A stretch of DNA of 64,000 nt from Muricea muricata (GCA_963855995.1 OY979717.1:5129428-5193427); one strand, 5' to 3'; positions 23,350-34,699 are shown, counted from the first letter of the stretch. Notes: generated by a model from the sequence alone, not told the origin. Numbers and translations: made by a program.

Positions 23350-26300
23350 TTTCCCTCAACGTTAATGGTATGCGTGATCCAAAGCGGCGGCGTCTAATGT
23401 TTGATTACTTATCTAAACATGTGTATGACATTGCATTACTACAAGACACAAGAATTCTAAATAAGCGTGAGTGTTTGCAATGGTCTGCCGAAAGCCGATG
23501 TAAAGGTTTTTGGAGCGTGGGTACGATTTACAGTGGTGGTGTTGGAATCTTGATTCGCGACCCGGCGAAGTTTGAAGCCATAAAGTTTGATGTTGACTAT
23601 GATGGCCGAGTGTGTGTTTGTGATTTGAAGTTTAATGGAACACCTTTGCGTATCGTTAATGTCTATGTCCCTACAGTTGGTGCTGATCGCTTGGAGTTTT
23701 TGTCCAATCTGGATAGATATTTGCTAACCAGTCGCAAAATCATTATGGGTGGAGACTTCAATTTTGTCTTAGACGTAGCTATGGATCGGTTTGGTGGCAA
23801 CCCTTCCCATGGAAGCATTGGTAGTCCGGAAATGAAGCGCTTACTATCAAGATATCACCTGGTAGACATTTGGCGTAAACAACACTCAAAACTGAAAACG
23901 TGTACGTGGTCTAACGCAGATCGTTCCATAATGTCTCGACTAGACAAATTTTATATATCTTCCGAATTGGCGGATGATCGGGCAGTCTCTGGAATCCACC
24001 CGTGCCATTTATCGGATCATGACTTGATTTCTCTTACTTTATTTGATACGGATCATGTCATTACATGGGGAGGGGGTGTTTGGAAACTCAATACGTCTCT
24101 ACTTGGTCATGCGAAATTACGTGATGCAATCAAATCCTTTTGGGCGGACTGGTCTGAGTCAAAAGCACTTTTCCTGGATATTGGGGAGTGGTGGGACGAA
24201 GGCAAATCTGAAATGCGAAATATTATTATTGAGTATAGCCAATCTGTTAAGAAACAATCCAATGAACAGCGAGCTCGCCTTATGAATCAATTTCACCGTC
24301 TAAGTGGGAAATGCAATTTTTCCCCCGAGGAGTTAGCTCAATTACAACGAGTTCGTACAGAACTATGTGATCTTGATTGTAAACGATTGGAGGGAGTTAG
24401 AATCCGAAGTCGTGTCCGTATTATCCGCAATCGAGAGAAGCCTTCTCGTTTCTTTTTTCGCCGAGAAAGATCCAATGGCTCCAAAAAATTGGTCAGTGCG
24501 CTTAGGACCGACTGTGGACGGGTTACGGATTCAGCATCTATTATGCAAGAGCAAGTACGCTTCTACAAACGGCTATATACTTCTCAGCTTCTAGACGATC
24601 GTGATCAGGAAGAAGTTCTCAAAGTTATTGACCGCCGCCTTTCCGAAGAAAAGAAACTATCCTTAGAAACACTTCTTTCCGAAGAAGAGTGTGCTTGCTC
24701 TCCACGCAATGCCAGCAAACCGCACGCCGGGTTCTGACGGCTTACCCAAAGAGTTTTACGTTTGTTTCTGGGACATCCTAGCGAGTGACTTCGTGGCAAT
24801 GGCTAACTATTGTCTAGATAAAGGTGAATTACCTCTCTCACTCCGACGGGCAATCATTACTCTGATCTTCAAAAAGGATGACCCTGAAAACCTTAAGAAC
24901 TGGCGGCCCATCTCGTTGTTGAATGTCGATTATAAATTAATTGCTAAGGTGATCGCTTAACGTCTTCGTGTGGTCATGCCGTCTGTTATTCATCCTGACC
25001 AATCGTGTGCTGTCCCTGGTAGATCCTCTGAAGACAATGCGACACTATTAAGAGACATTTCGGATTATGTCCATTCGAACAATCTCCAATGTGCCTTCAT
25101 TGCAATTGATCAGGAAAAGGCTTTCGATTATGTTGACTGGAAATTTATGCACAAGGTTTTAGCTTGTATGAACTTTGGTCCTATCATTCGGGGCATCATC
25201 CGATGTCTGTACACTCATGTTCAAAGTGCGATACTCAGCAACGGTACTTTATCGGAATTCTTTGATGTTACGCGAGGAGTGAGACAAGGCTGTCCCTTGT
25301 CTCCCCTACTATTTGTGCTCGTTTCAGAATGCTTTGGTCAACTAATTCGGACTTGCAGCGAAATACGAGGTGTCAAGCTCCCAGGCGGTCGTGAATGCAA
25401 GATCAGTCAATACGCCGACGACAACACCTGCTTTGTGACCAACGACTGTGGTCTTCTCAAGGTGCTAGATGTATTTGAAAAATATGGTCGTGCAAGTGGA
25501 GCGAAGCTGAATCGAACAAAGTCAAAAGGTCTCTGGCTTGGTCGGTGGAGGCAGCGATCAGATTCTCCTGGAGGATTGATGTGGTCAGACAGCACTATCA
25601 AAATTGTTGGCTTTCACTTTGGTGATATGAGCGCCGCACACAAAACATGGGATACGGGAGTAGCGAAGTTTTGCAAGGTCTTGTCGGAATGGCAGTCGAG
25701 ATTCCTGACCCTGCATGGTAAATGCACTGTCCTCCGATCTTTGGCTGCATCATCCATCTGGCATTTAGTACGGATCTACCCACCTGAGCGAGCCGTCATA
25801 GATAGGCTAAAGACGGCGATGTGGAAATTCATTTGGTCCAATAAACCCGAGCTCGTAAGACGAGAAGTTTGTATTTCTTCCATCACGTCTGGTGGCTTAA
25901 ATGTAATCGACATCGAAGTGCAGAGCAAGTGTCTGTTGATTCCGCGTGTATTCAAATTTCTTGAAGAAGCATCGGCCCCGTGGAAAGATTTGATGCGATA
26001 CTACATTGGTCGATCTATTGGTGTCAACGATAATAGCAAACCTAATGCAGATACTCCATCTACTTTTTACAGCATTGTTCTTCGTGTCTTGAGGGAATTC
26101 GATGTTGATCAGACGTACGCACAGCCAGCTCGATTTTATTATTCAAAGGCAATTAGTAACAGAATTACTCCTGTTCGACCAGCCTGTCAAATCAAGTGGG
26201 ATCAGCACTTCCGAGGGTTAATTTGGAGTGATATTTGGAGCCGGATTCATTCGGGTTTGGAAGATCCAGTCCTACGTGACTTTTACTGGCGAAACGTACA

Positions 26301-26748
26301 TCTCGTACTCAATGTTAATTCTTTGCTCAACAGCCGTAATCCCCGGATTCCTGCTACATGTTCGCGGTGTAAAAAGCGATGGGAAAATTTGTCGCATGCG
26401 CTCATTAATTGTTCCTTCGTTGCAGCACTATGGCGTTTTGTGCTTGACGTCTGTAACAGAATTGATCCGTCTATCACGACACTTTCCGAACGAGTGATTT
26501 TATTGGGTGAAACTGGATTGAATACAACTAGTGACCTGACGAGGTATATTATTTCAGCTGCAAAATTCGCCGCCTGGAAGGAAAGGAACTCTCACCAGTT
26601 TAACACTGCTATGAAGACTCCGTGTTTGCAGTATTTTAAGACATACGTATCGAACAGATTGAACTTAGAATTTTTTGATATGGTAGAGGACACAATTTCA
26701 AACTCTTTGGTGTGTGAATGGAGTCTTAGGGAGAGTTACCGGCAGTAA
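23286..26748 (+). pseudogene. Tx1-clade LINE ORF2 (APE endonuclease-reverse transcriptase), right arm
   Basis: The same domain order as the left copy. Endonuclease 23286 to about 24030 (SVISLNVNGMRD, GGDFNFVLD, SDHDLI), a linker, then RT (RPISLLNVDYKLIAK, RGVRQGCPLSPLLF, YADDNTCF near 25412) and a CSRCKKRW zinc-binding block near 26360. Lesions: a 2 bp loss near 24690 relative to the left arm, and a nonsense taa at 24958-24960 where the left copy has Gln. From 24970 to the stop at 26748 the frame is open. The left copy is intact at both sites, so the two copies decayed independently. Confidence 0.9.
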
Positions 26749-26820
26749 ATTTGTGTGTTTATTGTAAATATGTATTTTTAATTGTACATATTGTGTTGCC
26801 CTAAAGGGCTTTTAATAAAA

Positions 26821-27039
26821 ATCGAGAAAGCCGAGCTAGAAAAATTAGCATTGGCTAAACACTCTTGGAGTAATGACCATCGCATAAAATGGAACGAAAT
26901 GTTTATTTTAGCGACTGAAAGTCATAAGTTCTTCCGCAAAATGAGAGAGTCAATTGAAGTTGAAAAACATAGTACGATAGATCAAGAGGGCGCGCCACTA
27001 GACAGTACGTGGCGCGCTCTCTTTACTGTGCAAAATTAA
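26821..27039 (+). pseudogene. PLE endonuclease C-terminus, right arm (complete version)
   Basis: After the LINE 3' end (cttttaataaaa) the PLE frame resumes: AELEKLALAKHSWSNDHRIK, WNEMFILATESHKFFRKM, RESIEVEKH and GAPLDSTWRAL, then stop at 27039. The block AKHSWSNDHRI is the conserved His/Asn motif of the PLE GIY-YIG domain, lost from the left arm. This shows that the LINE lies inside the PLE endonuclease, not beside it. Confidence 0.88.
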
Positions 27040-27204
27040 ATTTCTCTTTCTTCTTTGCGCACGCATGTAAGTTAATTAGAACCATTTCGCTACGTTAGAT
27101 ATGACGTAGCTGATTTGACCGTTTAATTAACTTTTAAATCACGCGAGCATTCAATCACGACACTTTATGTGTAAAAAGGGGCGTATGAATTCAAATAGTC
27201 ATAT

Positions 27205-27258
27205 TATTATAGCACTGATGAAGATCCGAGCTTACGGATCGAAAGCTCTGCAATAATA
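27205..27258 (+). ncRNA. hammerhead-like motif in PLE 3' tail (right arm)
   Basis: CTGATGA (27215-27221), stem II gatccg/cggatc around agctta, GAAA (27241-27244), a minimal stem III (ag/ct) with C27248 as the predicted cleavage residue, and stem I pairing 27205-27214 with 27249-27258, one mismatch. An extra A between the first core box and stem II is atypical. Position, ~250 bp after the PLE stop, matches known PLE hammerheads. Confidence 0.6.
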
Positions 27259-27306
27259 AATTTACATGGTGTTTCCACAAAGCTTAACAAGTATATTGCA
27301 TTCACA

Positions 27307-28542
27307 ATGGAGTCTTCTACCAAAAGCACAAAACGTAAAAAGTCAGCCGCAGAGAATAGAAAGGCGAGCAAGGCAAGGAGAGAAGAAAACGAGAAACTTG
27401 GAACGTTCATGAAAAGCTATTTTACAAAATCAAGCAAATCATATAAAGACGATGCTTCCAGCAATGATCGAGAGTCTCTAAATGCTGCAGAAAACAAAAA
27501 CAAGGAAAATAAAGATGTAAAATATGGTATAGAAAACACAAGCCCAGACATTCCATGTGATGTGGACGACGAAAACAACGCAGAAAATGAGGTCGAAGTG
27601 GCTCAAGATTTTGTAAATTTTCCATAGTTTGATAGTGGGCGAAAGTCATATAAGTGCCAAGATTGCTCAAGTTGTCTTTTTACAAGGACGATCAATCAAT
27701 TCATGCTTGGAGCAACAAGAAAGAAACGAAATTTTGCGTCGGAAGAGAGAAGTCCTGGCAAACCGCACCATTATGAAACGCGTTGTCAACACTGTTGTAC
27801 ATTTAGGAAACTTTAGGAAACAGGGACTTGCTTTTTGAGAGCATCGAGAGTCGCTAATCGATGATCCTGAAGCAAATAAAGGGAATTTTCTACAGTCATT
27901 AAATTACTTGTTAGGCTACGATGCTACAACTGCCAACCATCTTGAAAAAGTCAGAAATCAACAAGCTACGAAAAAAGAAGAAAAGGTGGTAAAAAAGGTG
28001 CTAAAAGACGCTGTTCGAAACTAACTTTTCTCAGCAATGATACGCAGAAAAATTTGATCAATATTATTGGTAAAGAAATCGCCTCCCAAATTGTTAAAGA
28101 AATCGGCAGTTGCAGAGCATAGGCATTAACAGCCGACACCACACCGGATGTCAGTCAGCACGAGCAGCTTAGTATTTGCGCAAGGATCGTTAATCGTAAT
28201 GGCAAATGTTTCGAGCACCTTTTGTCTTGCAAAAGAGCTTATGGGACCAAACCAATGGGACGATACAATTTAATCTCAGAAACATTTATTTTGAGAGGTG
28301 TGTCGTTCGATAAACTCGTAGCGCAAACGTGACGGCGCTTCGAATATGAGTGGCTGCTACAACGGCTTGCAGGCGATCATCAAGGAGAAAGTTGGAGAGC
28401 ATGTTCCTTTTGTCCATTGTTATGCACATACACTTAATCTTGTTTTAAAACTGTGGCAATCGATATTCCGGGCGGAAAACGAAGTTTTGTTAAAAATATT
28501 ATAGCCCAGACAACTACTTTAAAAAGAGCCATAAAGAAATGA
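27307..28542 (+). pseudogene. hAT-superfamily transposase, decayed (ZMYM1/DUF4371-like)
   Basis: Starts MESSTKSTKRKKSAAENRKA with a Lys/Ser-rich N-terminus (27307-27627). After frame shifts it continues with a GRSINSCLEQQERNEILRR region, an FRKQGLAF block, YDATTANHLEKVRNQQATKK, then a TADTTPDVSQHEQLSICARI-like segment, the hAT catalytic Asp region, and a recognisable DGASNMSG block near 28333 followed by HCYAHTLNLVLK. Several shifts and stops make it inactive. It begins 11 bp outside the palindrome edge and is cut at 28542 by a PLE; the hAT C-terminal dimerisation domain is missing. Confidence 0.75.
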
Positions 28543-29376
28543 AATTTTAAACAAGAATTTATTGAAGCTTACGTTTCGTTGCTACTCGCAACATCTTCAG
28601 AGCATTATGAAGATATCTAATATGTACAAAGGTTGTTATAATTATACAGTGTTACAAACTGTTATAAAATTCAAATCTAAACAGGCGAATAGAAAAATAG
28701 CATAAAAAACATGAACATTACACAGGATTATACTACTTTACACATATACAGACATCACAGACAGATAACAACAGAGAGTTAATACAAGGTCAAAGGTACA
28801 GATCGAAGATTGGCATTAAGTGATGATGGTTGAAATTTAGAGATAAGTAGACTCTCTCGTAATAAGAGTTCAAATTAAGGTAGAAGAACAGGAAGTCAGG
28901 ATAGAAAAATCATCAGGATCAATAGGATGGCCAGAAGATTGATGATGAGATAGAATGTTAGAGAAGGAAGGTTTTGAGAGAGGTTTGCCAGTACAAGCCG
29001 AAATTCCCATATGTTCCGAAATGCGCGTATGAAGGTGGCGAATAGTTTCACCGAAATACAATCCATCACAGAATTGACACTTAAATTTGTAAACAATACG
29101 CGATCTCAATCCAAGAGGAATGCGATCTTTAAATCGAAAAAAAATGACAATCTTTGTACCGGTCGAAAAATACACCGTAGTTGAATATGCGGATAGGCAG
29201 GCGAAAATAGTTTAATGATTTGTTTCCGAATTTGAATAGAGTGCAGTTCAGTATATGGTAGTGAAAAAATAACCAATCTTTTAGGAGCAATTAGTTCAGT
29301 GGGCGCTTTTTCGAAAATTTTATTTAAAAACGAATGTACGACTTTATCAAAAAACTTCTCAGGATAACCATTTTAT
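28543..29376 (-). pseudogene. Penelope-like element, 5'-truncated (family C)
   Basis: Reading down from 29376: NGYPEKFFDKVVHSFLNKIF, FSLPYTELHSIQIRKQIIKL, a FRPVQR block, then LRSRIVYKFKCQFCDGLYFG and HLHTRISEHMGISACTGKPL, ending SGHPIDPDDFSILTSC (29175-28870). This is the RT C-terminus and GIY-YIG start of another PLE family. One frame shift lies near 29160 and a stop after the DDFSIL block. The 3' tail ends with a degenerate hammerhead in the hAT pseudogene. The 5' truncation is common for these retroelements. Confidence 0.8.
28567..28603 (-). ncRNA. degenerate hammerhead motif in PLE 3' tail
   Basis: CTGAAGA (one change from CTGATGA) at 28600-28594, stem II gttgc/gcaac, GAAA at 28577-28574, then cgta and a three-pair stem I (gct/agc). 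The core substitution hits an essential position, so cleavage is unlikely. Confidence 0.5.
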
Positions 29377-29740
29377 TTCGGTGAAACTATTCGCCACCTT
29401 CACTGACACTGGTTGTGTCATTTTCAAATAAAATAAAATTGAATATCTCGAAAAGTAAGGCGGTTACAAAAATTCTATCAAAACTGTTATACAATGATTT
29501 TAACTGATCTTTCTAAGGCAATAAGAAAATTGTCGGAGAAAATTTTGTTTCATAGGCACTTTAAACTGTTAGCTAACTGTTTCACCCCCATGTACTTAGA
29601 ATGCTCAAAATGCCGTTTCAGAGAGTTATATTTGAAGAATTGTGTGGCGAACGTATCTTTCTGAGTCGTCTTTGCCTACGACACTCACTATTTTTTCACA
29701 CTACGACACTCCCGCTATTTTTTTCCTTTTTTGGCGAGGA
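29377..29740. other. nothing recognised
   Basis: Non-coding sequence between the truncated PLE and the G-run repeat. No element ends seen. Confidence 0.4.
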
Positions 29741-29845
29741 GGGAAACGGGGGGGGGGGGGTGCAAGCATCAAGATTACTCTTAGGGGCGCCAAATTTAAT
29801 ACTGCCCCCCCTTGAAAATTTCGAGCCACCACGCCACTGATTAAA
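29741..29845 (-). repeat. G-run repeat, inverted copy of 12070-12160
   Basis: A run of ten G, then cttaggggcgcc and a run of C, ending agccaccacgccactga, the complement of the opening word at 12070. Same family, opposite orientation. Confidence 0.65.
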
Positions 29846-29967
29846 GTAAAGAAGCACGAAGAAACGAAATCTATTTGCTTTATATAATAAAATGCTTAAA
29901 TAACGTGGAAAACCTCACTAAAACCTTACATATCTGAATACAGATGTCGGCAACTCACAACTACGAG

Positions 29968-31094
29968 TTATTTACCTTTCCATTCGTGCAAATCTATTCC
30001 AGATATTTCCTTACACATTACCCGAGGACGTCTTTTTGAATCAGCTAGAAAAGCGTTTTTCTGCACGGAAACGATGCTCTTCAAATTATCACACATTATC
30101 TTCGAAAGCGATGCCTTTCTGATTTGTTCCAACTGGGAGGGTTTGAATACTCCGGGATTCTCGTAGAAAAATCTGTCTCCATCTCTTAATCTTCTCATTT
30201 GCTCCCGAATAATACAGCCAAATGTTCGTCCTACGAGCGTAGGGAAAGCTGGAGTTTCTGCTAAACCAGCCACCCACAGATCTGCAATATTCGGATCACT
30301 ATCATACAGCTTAGATAATATTTTTCTGTTAAGAAAACTCGGGATTTCATCTCTTGTATCATAGAATGATCTTGCATCTTTTAAACCACAAAACCGCCTG
30401 TACGCATTATACCCAGGCAAACCGTGATCTCTTCCACGTTGGATATTCAGAGCAGCCAGGTTGAGGCCAGGCGAATTCTCACGTTCGAACAAATTATTCA
30501 ATATTCCATCAGCAAGTTTACGGTCGACCCTTTGTGACTTGTTTCCAAGTAATCCTAGCATCAATTCATCAATGCCGCGCTCCCTTATAAACGTGTTGTT
30601 AAAGAATAACTGGCGTAAAGGCAAAGGGTTGCCTGTGGGATTAAAACCTTTATCCAGTATATCAAAAGTTGGTCTTATCAAACTGTGTCCAAATCTAAAT
30701 GCAGCTGTTGCAAAAGAATTAAGGATGCCTGGGTTGATCGTTGGATCATATCCTTCGTATTCTAGAAGAGCATGGCCAATAATTATAGGGAGAAAGTCTT
30801 CATACGTGATTTTTTGTAGGACAGCACCAATTATTTTTCTTGTTTCCTGGTAGATTTTTTCTCCGTCCCAGTGCTGATTTATTTTTCCTAAAGTTGTAGC
30901 AATTCTGTTGTGTTCCCGTAAAAATAAGGTATGCATGGACGCAAGTACCATCTGCTCATTAGATCTTGCATCACCAGCCAGAAAACAACCACCGAAATTG
31001 TCACAGAAATTGTTCGGAGCCACGTGTGAGTTGTTATCTCTGGGTAATAAATCTCCATTCTTGCTTTGACAGGTCTTTAACAAGCCTTTTTTAC
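29968..31094 (-). CDS. animal haem peroxidase gene A, terminal coding exon
   Basis: Encodes the catalytic C-terminal two-thirds of a peroxidasin/myeloperoxidase-family enzyme, a secreted or endomembrane haem oxidoreductase using H2O2. Acceptor tttttag precedes 31094, and phase (gt + aaa) joins exon 37062-37285 in frame. Visible motifs: MVLASMHTLFLREHNRIA with the distal Arg and the haem-linking Glu, WDGEKIYQETRKIIGAVLQK, the proximal His in AAFRFGHSLIRPTFD, LNIQRGRDHGLPGYNAYR, and a C-terminal CIIREQMRRLRDGDRFFYEN. Stop at 29968. No Ig, LRR or VWC domains are seen, so it is a stand-alone peroxidase rather than full peroxidasin. About 460 bp are nearly identical to gene B while flanks differ, suggesting conversion. 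Confidence 0.9.
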
Positions 31095-31806
31095 CTAAAA
31101 ATAAAATGTAAAATTACATGCATAATTCAGGAGAGTCAGCATTGACAGTTGCAGATATGTAGATCAACCTGCATCTTCAACTTTTTGAACATGGCCAAAA
31201 ATTATTTGTAATTATTGGTTTTCATGTGAATTTATAAATTTTAGAGGGAGCCAAAAACACAGTCATCGGCCCTGTGTTTGGTAGAAAAGACATGAAATTT
31301 CATATTATTTTCTCATCCTAGTAAAGCATTAGCATCAATACAACTTAGGTACTGCATTTTACTAGTATGTACTAAATACATGCATGCAGCAACTCCTGGC
31401 CACTAAGCATGCAACTATATTTTCGGAATTACATAAAGTACTCGCGTATGTTGTTGTCATACCAACACGGCAATTGTTATTCTTTCTGTATATTTTTTCA
31501 AAATGACAAAATATCCGTTTTTAATCCTTGTTTTATTGACAATTTTTTTTAAATGGCACAACATTTGTCATGGTATGTTATTGTGTTAATGTAAGCTTAA
31601 GGGGGTCTTATACAAAAAATTTAGAAATTTAGTCAAAATTTTTTTGTCTATTATAAACCATTAAGCAACTAAAAATAATGCTATGAATGTTTTGCATCGA
31701 AGAGGGAACTTTTAATATGTCTTTAAAGGCTTTTAGAAATAATTTTGAGCTGACCGCGTGGTGTATCCCTGGTAACTGGTATCTGTTTCTGGTACTAGAG
31801 ATGAAA
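31095..31806. other. intron sequence of gene A, nothing recognised
   Basis: The intron between 31094 and 37062 is about 6 kb. This part shows no element apart from a possible start at about 31597 (ttaagggggtcttata) that could pair loosely with gtggtgtaccaccttaa near 32851-32867. Confidence 0.4.
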
Positions 31807-32052
31807 TGGTCATGGCTTTATAGGATACCCTAAAGGTCGAAATGTCCAGAGAGCACTGGGTTTCTCACTCACTGGGACTATATCTACTTCACCAAATTTA
31901 GCTAAAGAGGGAGCGCGTAGCGCGACAATCATTACTCGCCCTTCGGGCTCGCGCTTTAGCTAAATTTGGTGAAGTAGATACAGTCACAGTGAGTGAGAAA
32001 CCCAGTGCTCTCTCGACATTTCGACCTTTAGAGTATCCTATAAAGCCATCAC
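31807..32052. mobile_element. 246 bp palindromic MITE in gene A intron
   Basis: Left arm ggtcatggctttataggata is mirrored by tatcctataaagccatcacc at the right end; the whole unit folds on itself around gagcgcgtagcgcgac and cgcccttcgggctcgcg. Its right half, including tcgcccttcgggctcgcg and aatttggtgaagtagata, recurs at 42410-42460 inside another element. Confidence 0.85.
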
Positions 32053-34289
32053 CGAGATGAAATTGCGGTGAAGAAGACAGGCTTTTCGCCAGCGTGAAGC
32101 TTGTAAAGTGTTTACTGCCTAGATTTAACCAGAATCAGTTGGGTGAGGGCATCATAAAGTCCGAGGAACCCGATCTCTGTTGCATGAAGAAGTGTGTGAT
32201 ATAAACACTACGTATTAAGTCGTCGAATATTTTACGAATTTATACACGACTCTATAGTGCTGAGAGGCTGATGTTAAATCTGTCCACAAGCATTTGAAAT
32301 TATATGAAAACTGGCTTCATATCCGCTCTAGTATTTTGAAATATTTGTATAATTTCTTGTTTTCGGCCGAGGGACATGGGTCACGCTAAAATTTTTCACA
32401 ATTACCCATACTTCTTTATGGTCGTAGTATCTAATCATAGTAAATTTTTGGTGAAGCTTTCTAAGATAACTATCTATGCTGTAAACTAGGATTTTTTTTA
32501 TCGGAGATATACTTTTGACATAATTGCCATTTTTTTGTCGAAAAAGGCAGGAAAATCTTTGCGATATTAATCTCTTGCAAAAAAATTAACTAAAACTCAA
32601 TATTTTGCAAATATCCTAGTTCACAGCATAGATGTGACATTGTAGTATCTATTTTAGATATTTATCATGTTTTGTTCTTTTGTAATTCTTTTTGGCGTGA
32701 CACCATTTTTTCACCATTGGGGGTAATTATTTTGGTAACCACGGTGACTGTAGAAACTATGTCATTGCTTATTTTTTTCTTGACAGAAGTAGCTCTATGT
32801 AAATAAGACCATGAAATATTTTATTTTAAAAAAAAAGTTATTCACATGTGGTGTACCACCTTAAATTTGGTATAAAATACGACTTATTAATTACATGGAT
32901 TAGACGTTTTGAAATATTTATGAAACTAAATTTTATCTACATAAACTTTGAGTTTAAATAAAACCGTTTTAAGCCAGTTTTGTATCTTCGTTCATATTCT
33001 TTTACATGTAAAGTTCGTCAATATTTTGAAATACAGTAATAAGAAGACAGTCTTGCATTTACGAAACATAAACTTACTCTGGAATTTAAAAAGTGAATAG
33101 ACTGGAGGAGTACGGCTACGCCGGCCTTTATAAAGCATTAAAACACAAGTATAAATACGCATTATCAACAAACTCGCCTTGTGTTTCACGCCATAGTCAA
33201 TTCTTAGCGCTTCTCTGTATTTTCCCAGAATTAATCTCTCTTCAAGAGTCTTGTGGCAGTCGTTTTCGTCTCAGTTCTTGCCTTTTTGGATGCCTTAAGT
33301 GTTTGCTACTCCTGATAGTCCACCATATTCTTGAGATCAGAAATGACCATCCTTCGTTGGTCAGCCCATAGGCGGCCCAAAAATGTCTGGTAATTCCGTG
33401 CACCGCAAGCGCGAGCGGTAGCGTATTGTTTACGTAGATAACATATATAAGGTTGGCAACTAAATTTAACCTGACGAACATATAACTTTTGTTAAACACA
33501 AAATACATCGCTCGTAGAATTAAAAACAGGTAAAAAATTATAACACATTAATCTCCGATAATTTTACTACACATACTCAATGTAATTTGTCTTCAATGTT
33601 CGATTGACTGCAAAATTTGAACATATTTTTCATGTATTGACACAAAATTTCTCGTCCCGATGCTGGATGCCAGAGGTTGGCGAACACGTCAGTTGGCTAA
33701 AAACTATTTTGATAACTGTTTGAAGGCAAATAACTTCAATTTGTGTCCAGATGTGGGATAATTTAGGAGACATTTTACACTAACCTCGCTGCGATAAGCA
33801 GGTCAAACACTGGTTGCTATGCGTTGCTAGAGAGAACCTAGGGTTGAAAAACTCCTTTATTTCCTCAAAAATTTGGCTGTATGGACCTAAAATTGCAAAA
33901 AACTAGAAAGCTACAACATATTTTTTCATTATAGTTGGTATCTGTGTGCATCATGGTCATAAAAACAAGCAAAAATTGACAAAAACTGTGTGTTTTCATC
34001 GCTATACATCCGGGACTTACGTTTGGCCCCCATTAGATTTGGTCAATTTGTCCCGCGATTCGTCATCCAATGTCGCCTCTATTCTTTTATAATCTCTATG
34101 GGCCATACGCCTGGAACTTTAGACTTCGCTAATGCTTTCCTTTTCCCGGGTGTAAATAGCCGTACGGAATTAGTACCCTCGCTCCGGGCTATTACAGTGA
34201 AACATGCAATTTGACTGGTCAATTTATTTTTATAATTAGGTCTATTTAAATGACGTCACTTGCAAAGCAGACTCCATGAAAGTTTCTAT
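32053..34289. other. intron sequence, nothing recognised
   Basis: About 2.2 kb with no supported gene. Small open frames at 32992-33508 on both strands show no domain. Confidence 0.4.
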
Positions 34290-34418
34290 CAATCCACCCT
34301 TTTCGAGGTTGACCGGCTGGGGGTAACACTTGTAGCGTAATTCGAAAGAGTCGGACAAACATTGCGTTTTCATTGTACTTGCGCATACAAATATTAAGTA
34401 GTTCGACTGCGAAAGAAA

Positions 34419-34699
34419 ATGGCTAAACACTGTGCGTGGGGCACTTGCAATTGTGATTCGCGTTACACAGAAAGATTAATAAATTCTGAAGGAAAATGTG
34501 TTCAATTTTCCCGTCTTTTAAAACAGAGAAAATACGACGAGAAGCATGGATAAGGGCATGTTGTTGGAACGACAATTTTGTTTGCACGAAACATTCTTAT
34601 ATCTGCTGTGAATTGCACTTTATTGGTAATAATGGACTGACCCTGACCCTATTCCTGCTACTGCAAATCGTGAAAAGGTTACACAATACCTACATATAA
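34419..34699 (+). pseudogene. THAP domain of a DNA transposase, frameshifted
   Basis: ATG at 34419 gives MAKHCAWGTCNCDSRY with the first THAP cysteine pair (C-X4-C). After a shift near 34505 the other frame gives FPSFKTEKIRREAWIRACC, then a Cys and HF pair of the C2CH zinc site (ICCELHF, one codon longer than usual). THAP domains are the DNA-binding heads of P-element and ISL2EU transposases. No DDE domain remains. Confidence 0.7.

Larger units (their letters stand above)
13009..27295. mobile_element. 14.3 kb imperfect palindrome of a PLE carrying a nested Tx1-type LINE
   Basis: Left arm 13009-19969 and right arm 20020-27295 are inverted copies around a 50 bp spacer. In each arm, reading outward from the centre: PLE reverse transcriptase, start of the GIY-YIG endonuclease, a ~4.8 kb LINE (13361-18172 left; 21953-26820 right), the rest of the PLE endonuclease, and a hammerhead-like 3' tail. 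The insertion point is identical in both arms, so the LINE entered before the inverted duplication. Arms differ by substitutions, indels and one replaced segment, which argues against a read-through assembly artefact. Outer homology ends at cttgttaagctttgtgg and its complement. Confidence 0.93.

Noticed and set aside
13009-27295. Assembly artefact explaining the palindrome
   Set aside because: Arms differ by substitutions, several indels, array length and a replaced 0.7 kb segment, which a foldback read error would not create; long-read confirmation would still be decisive.
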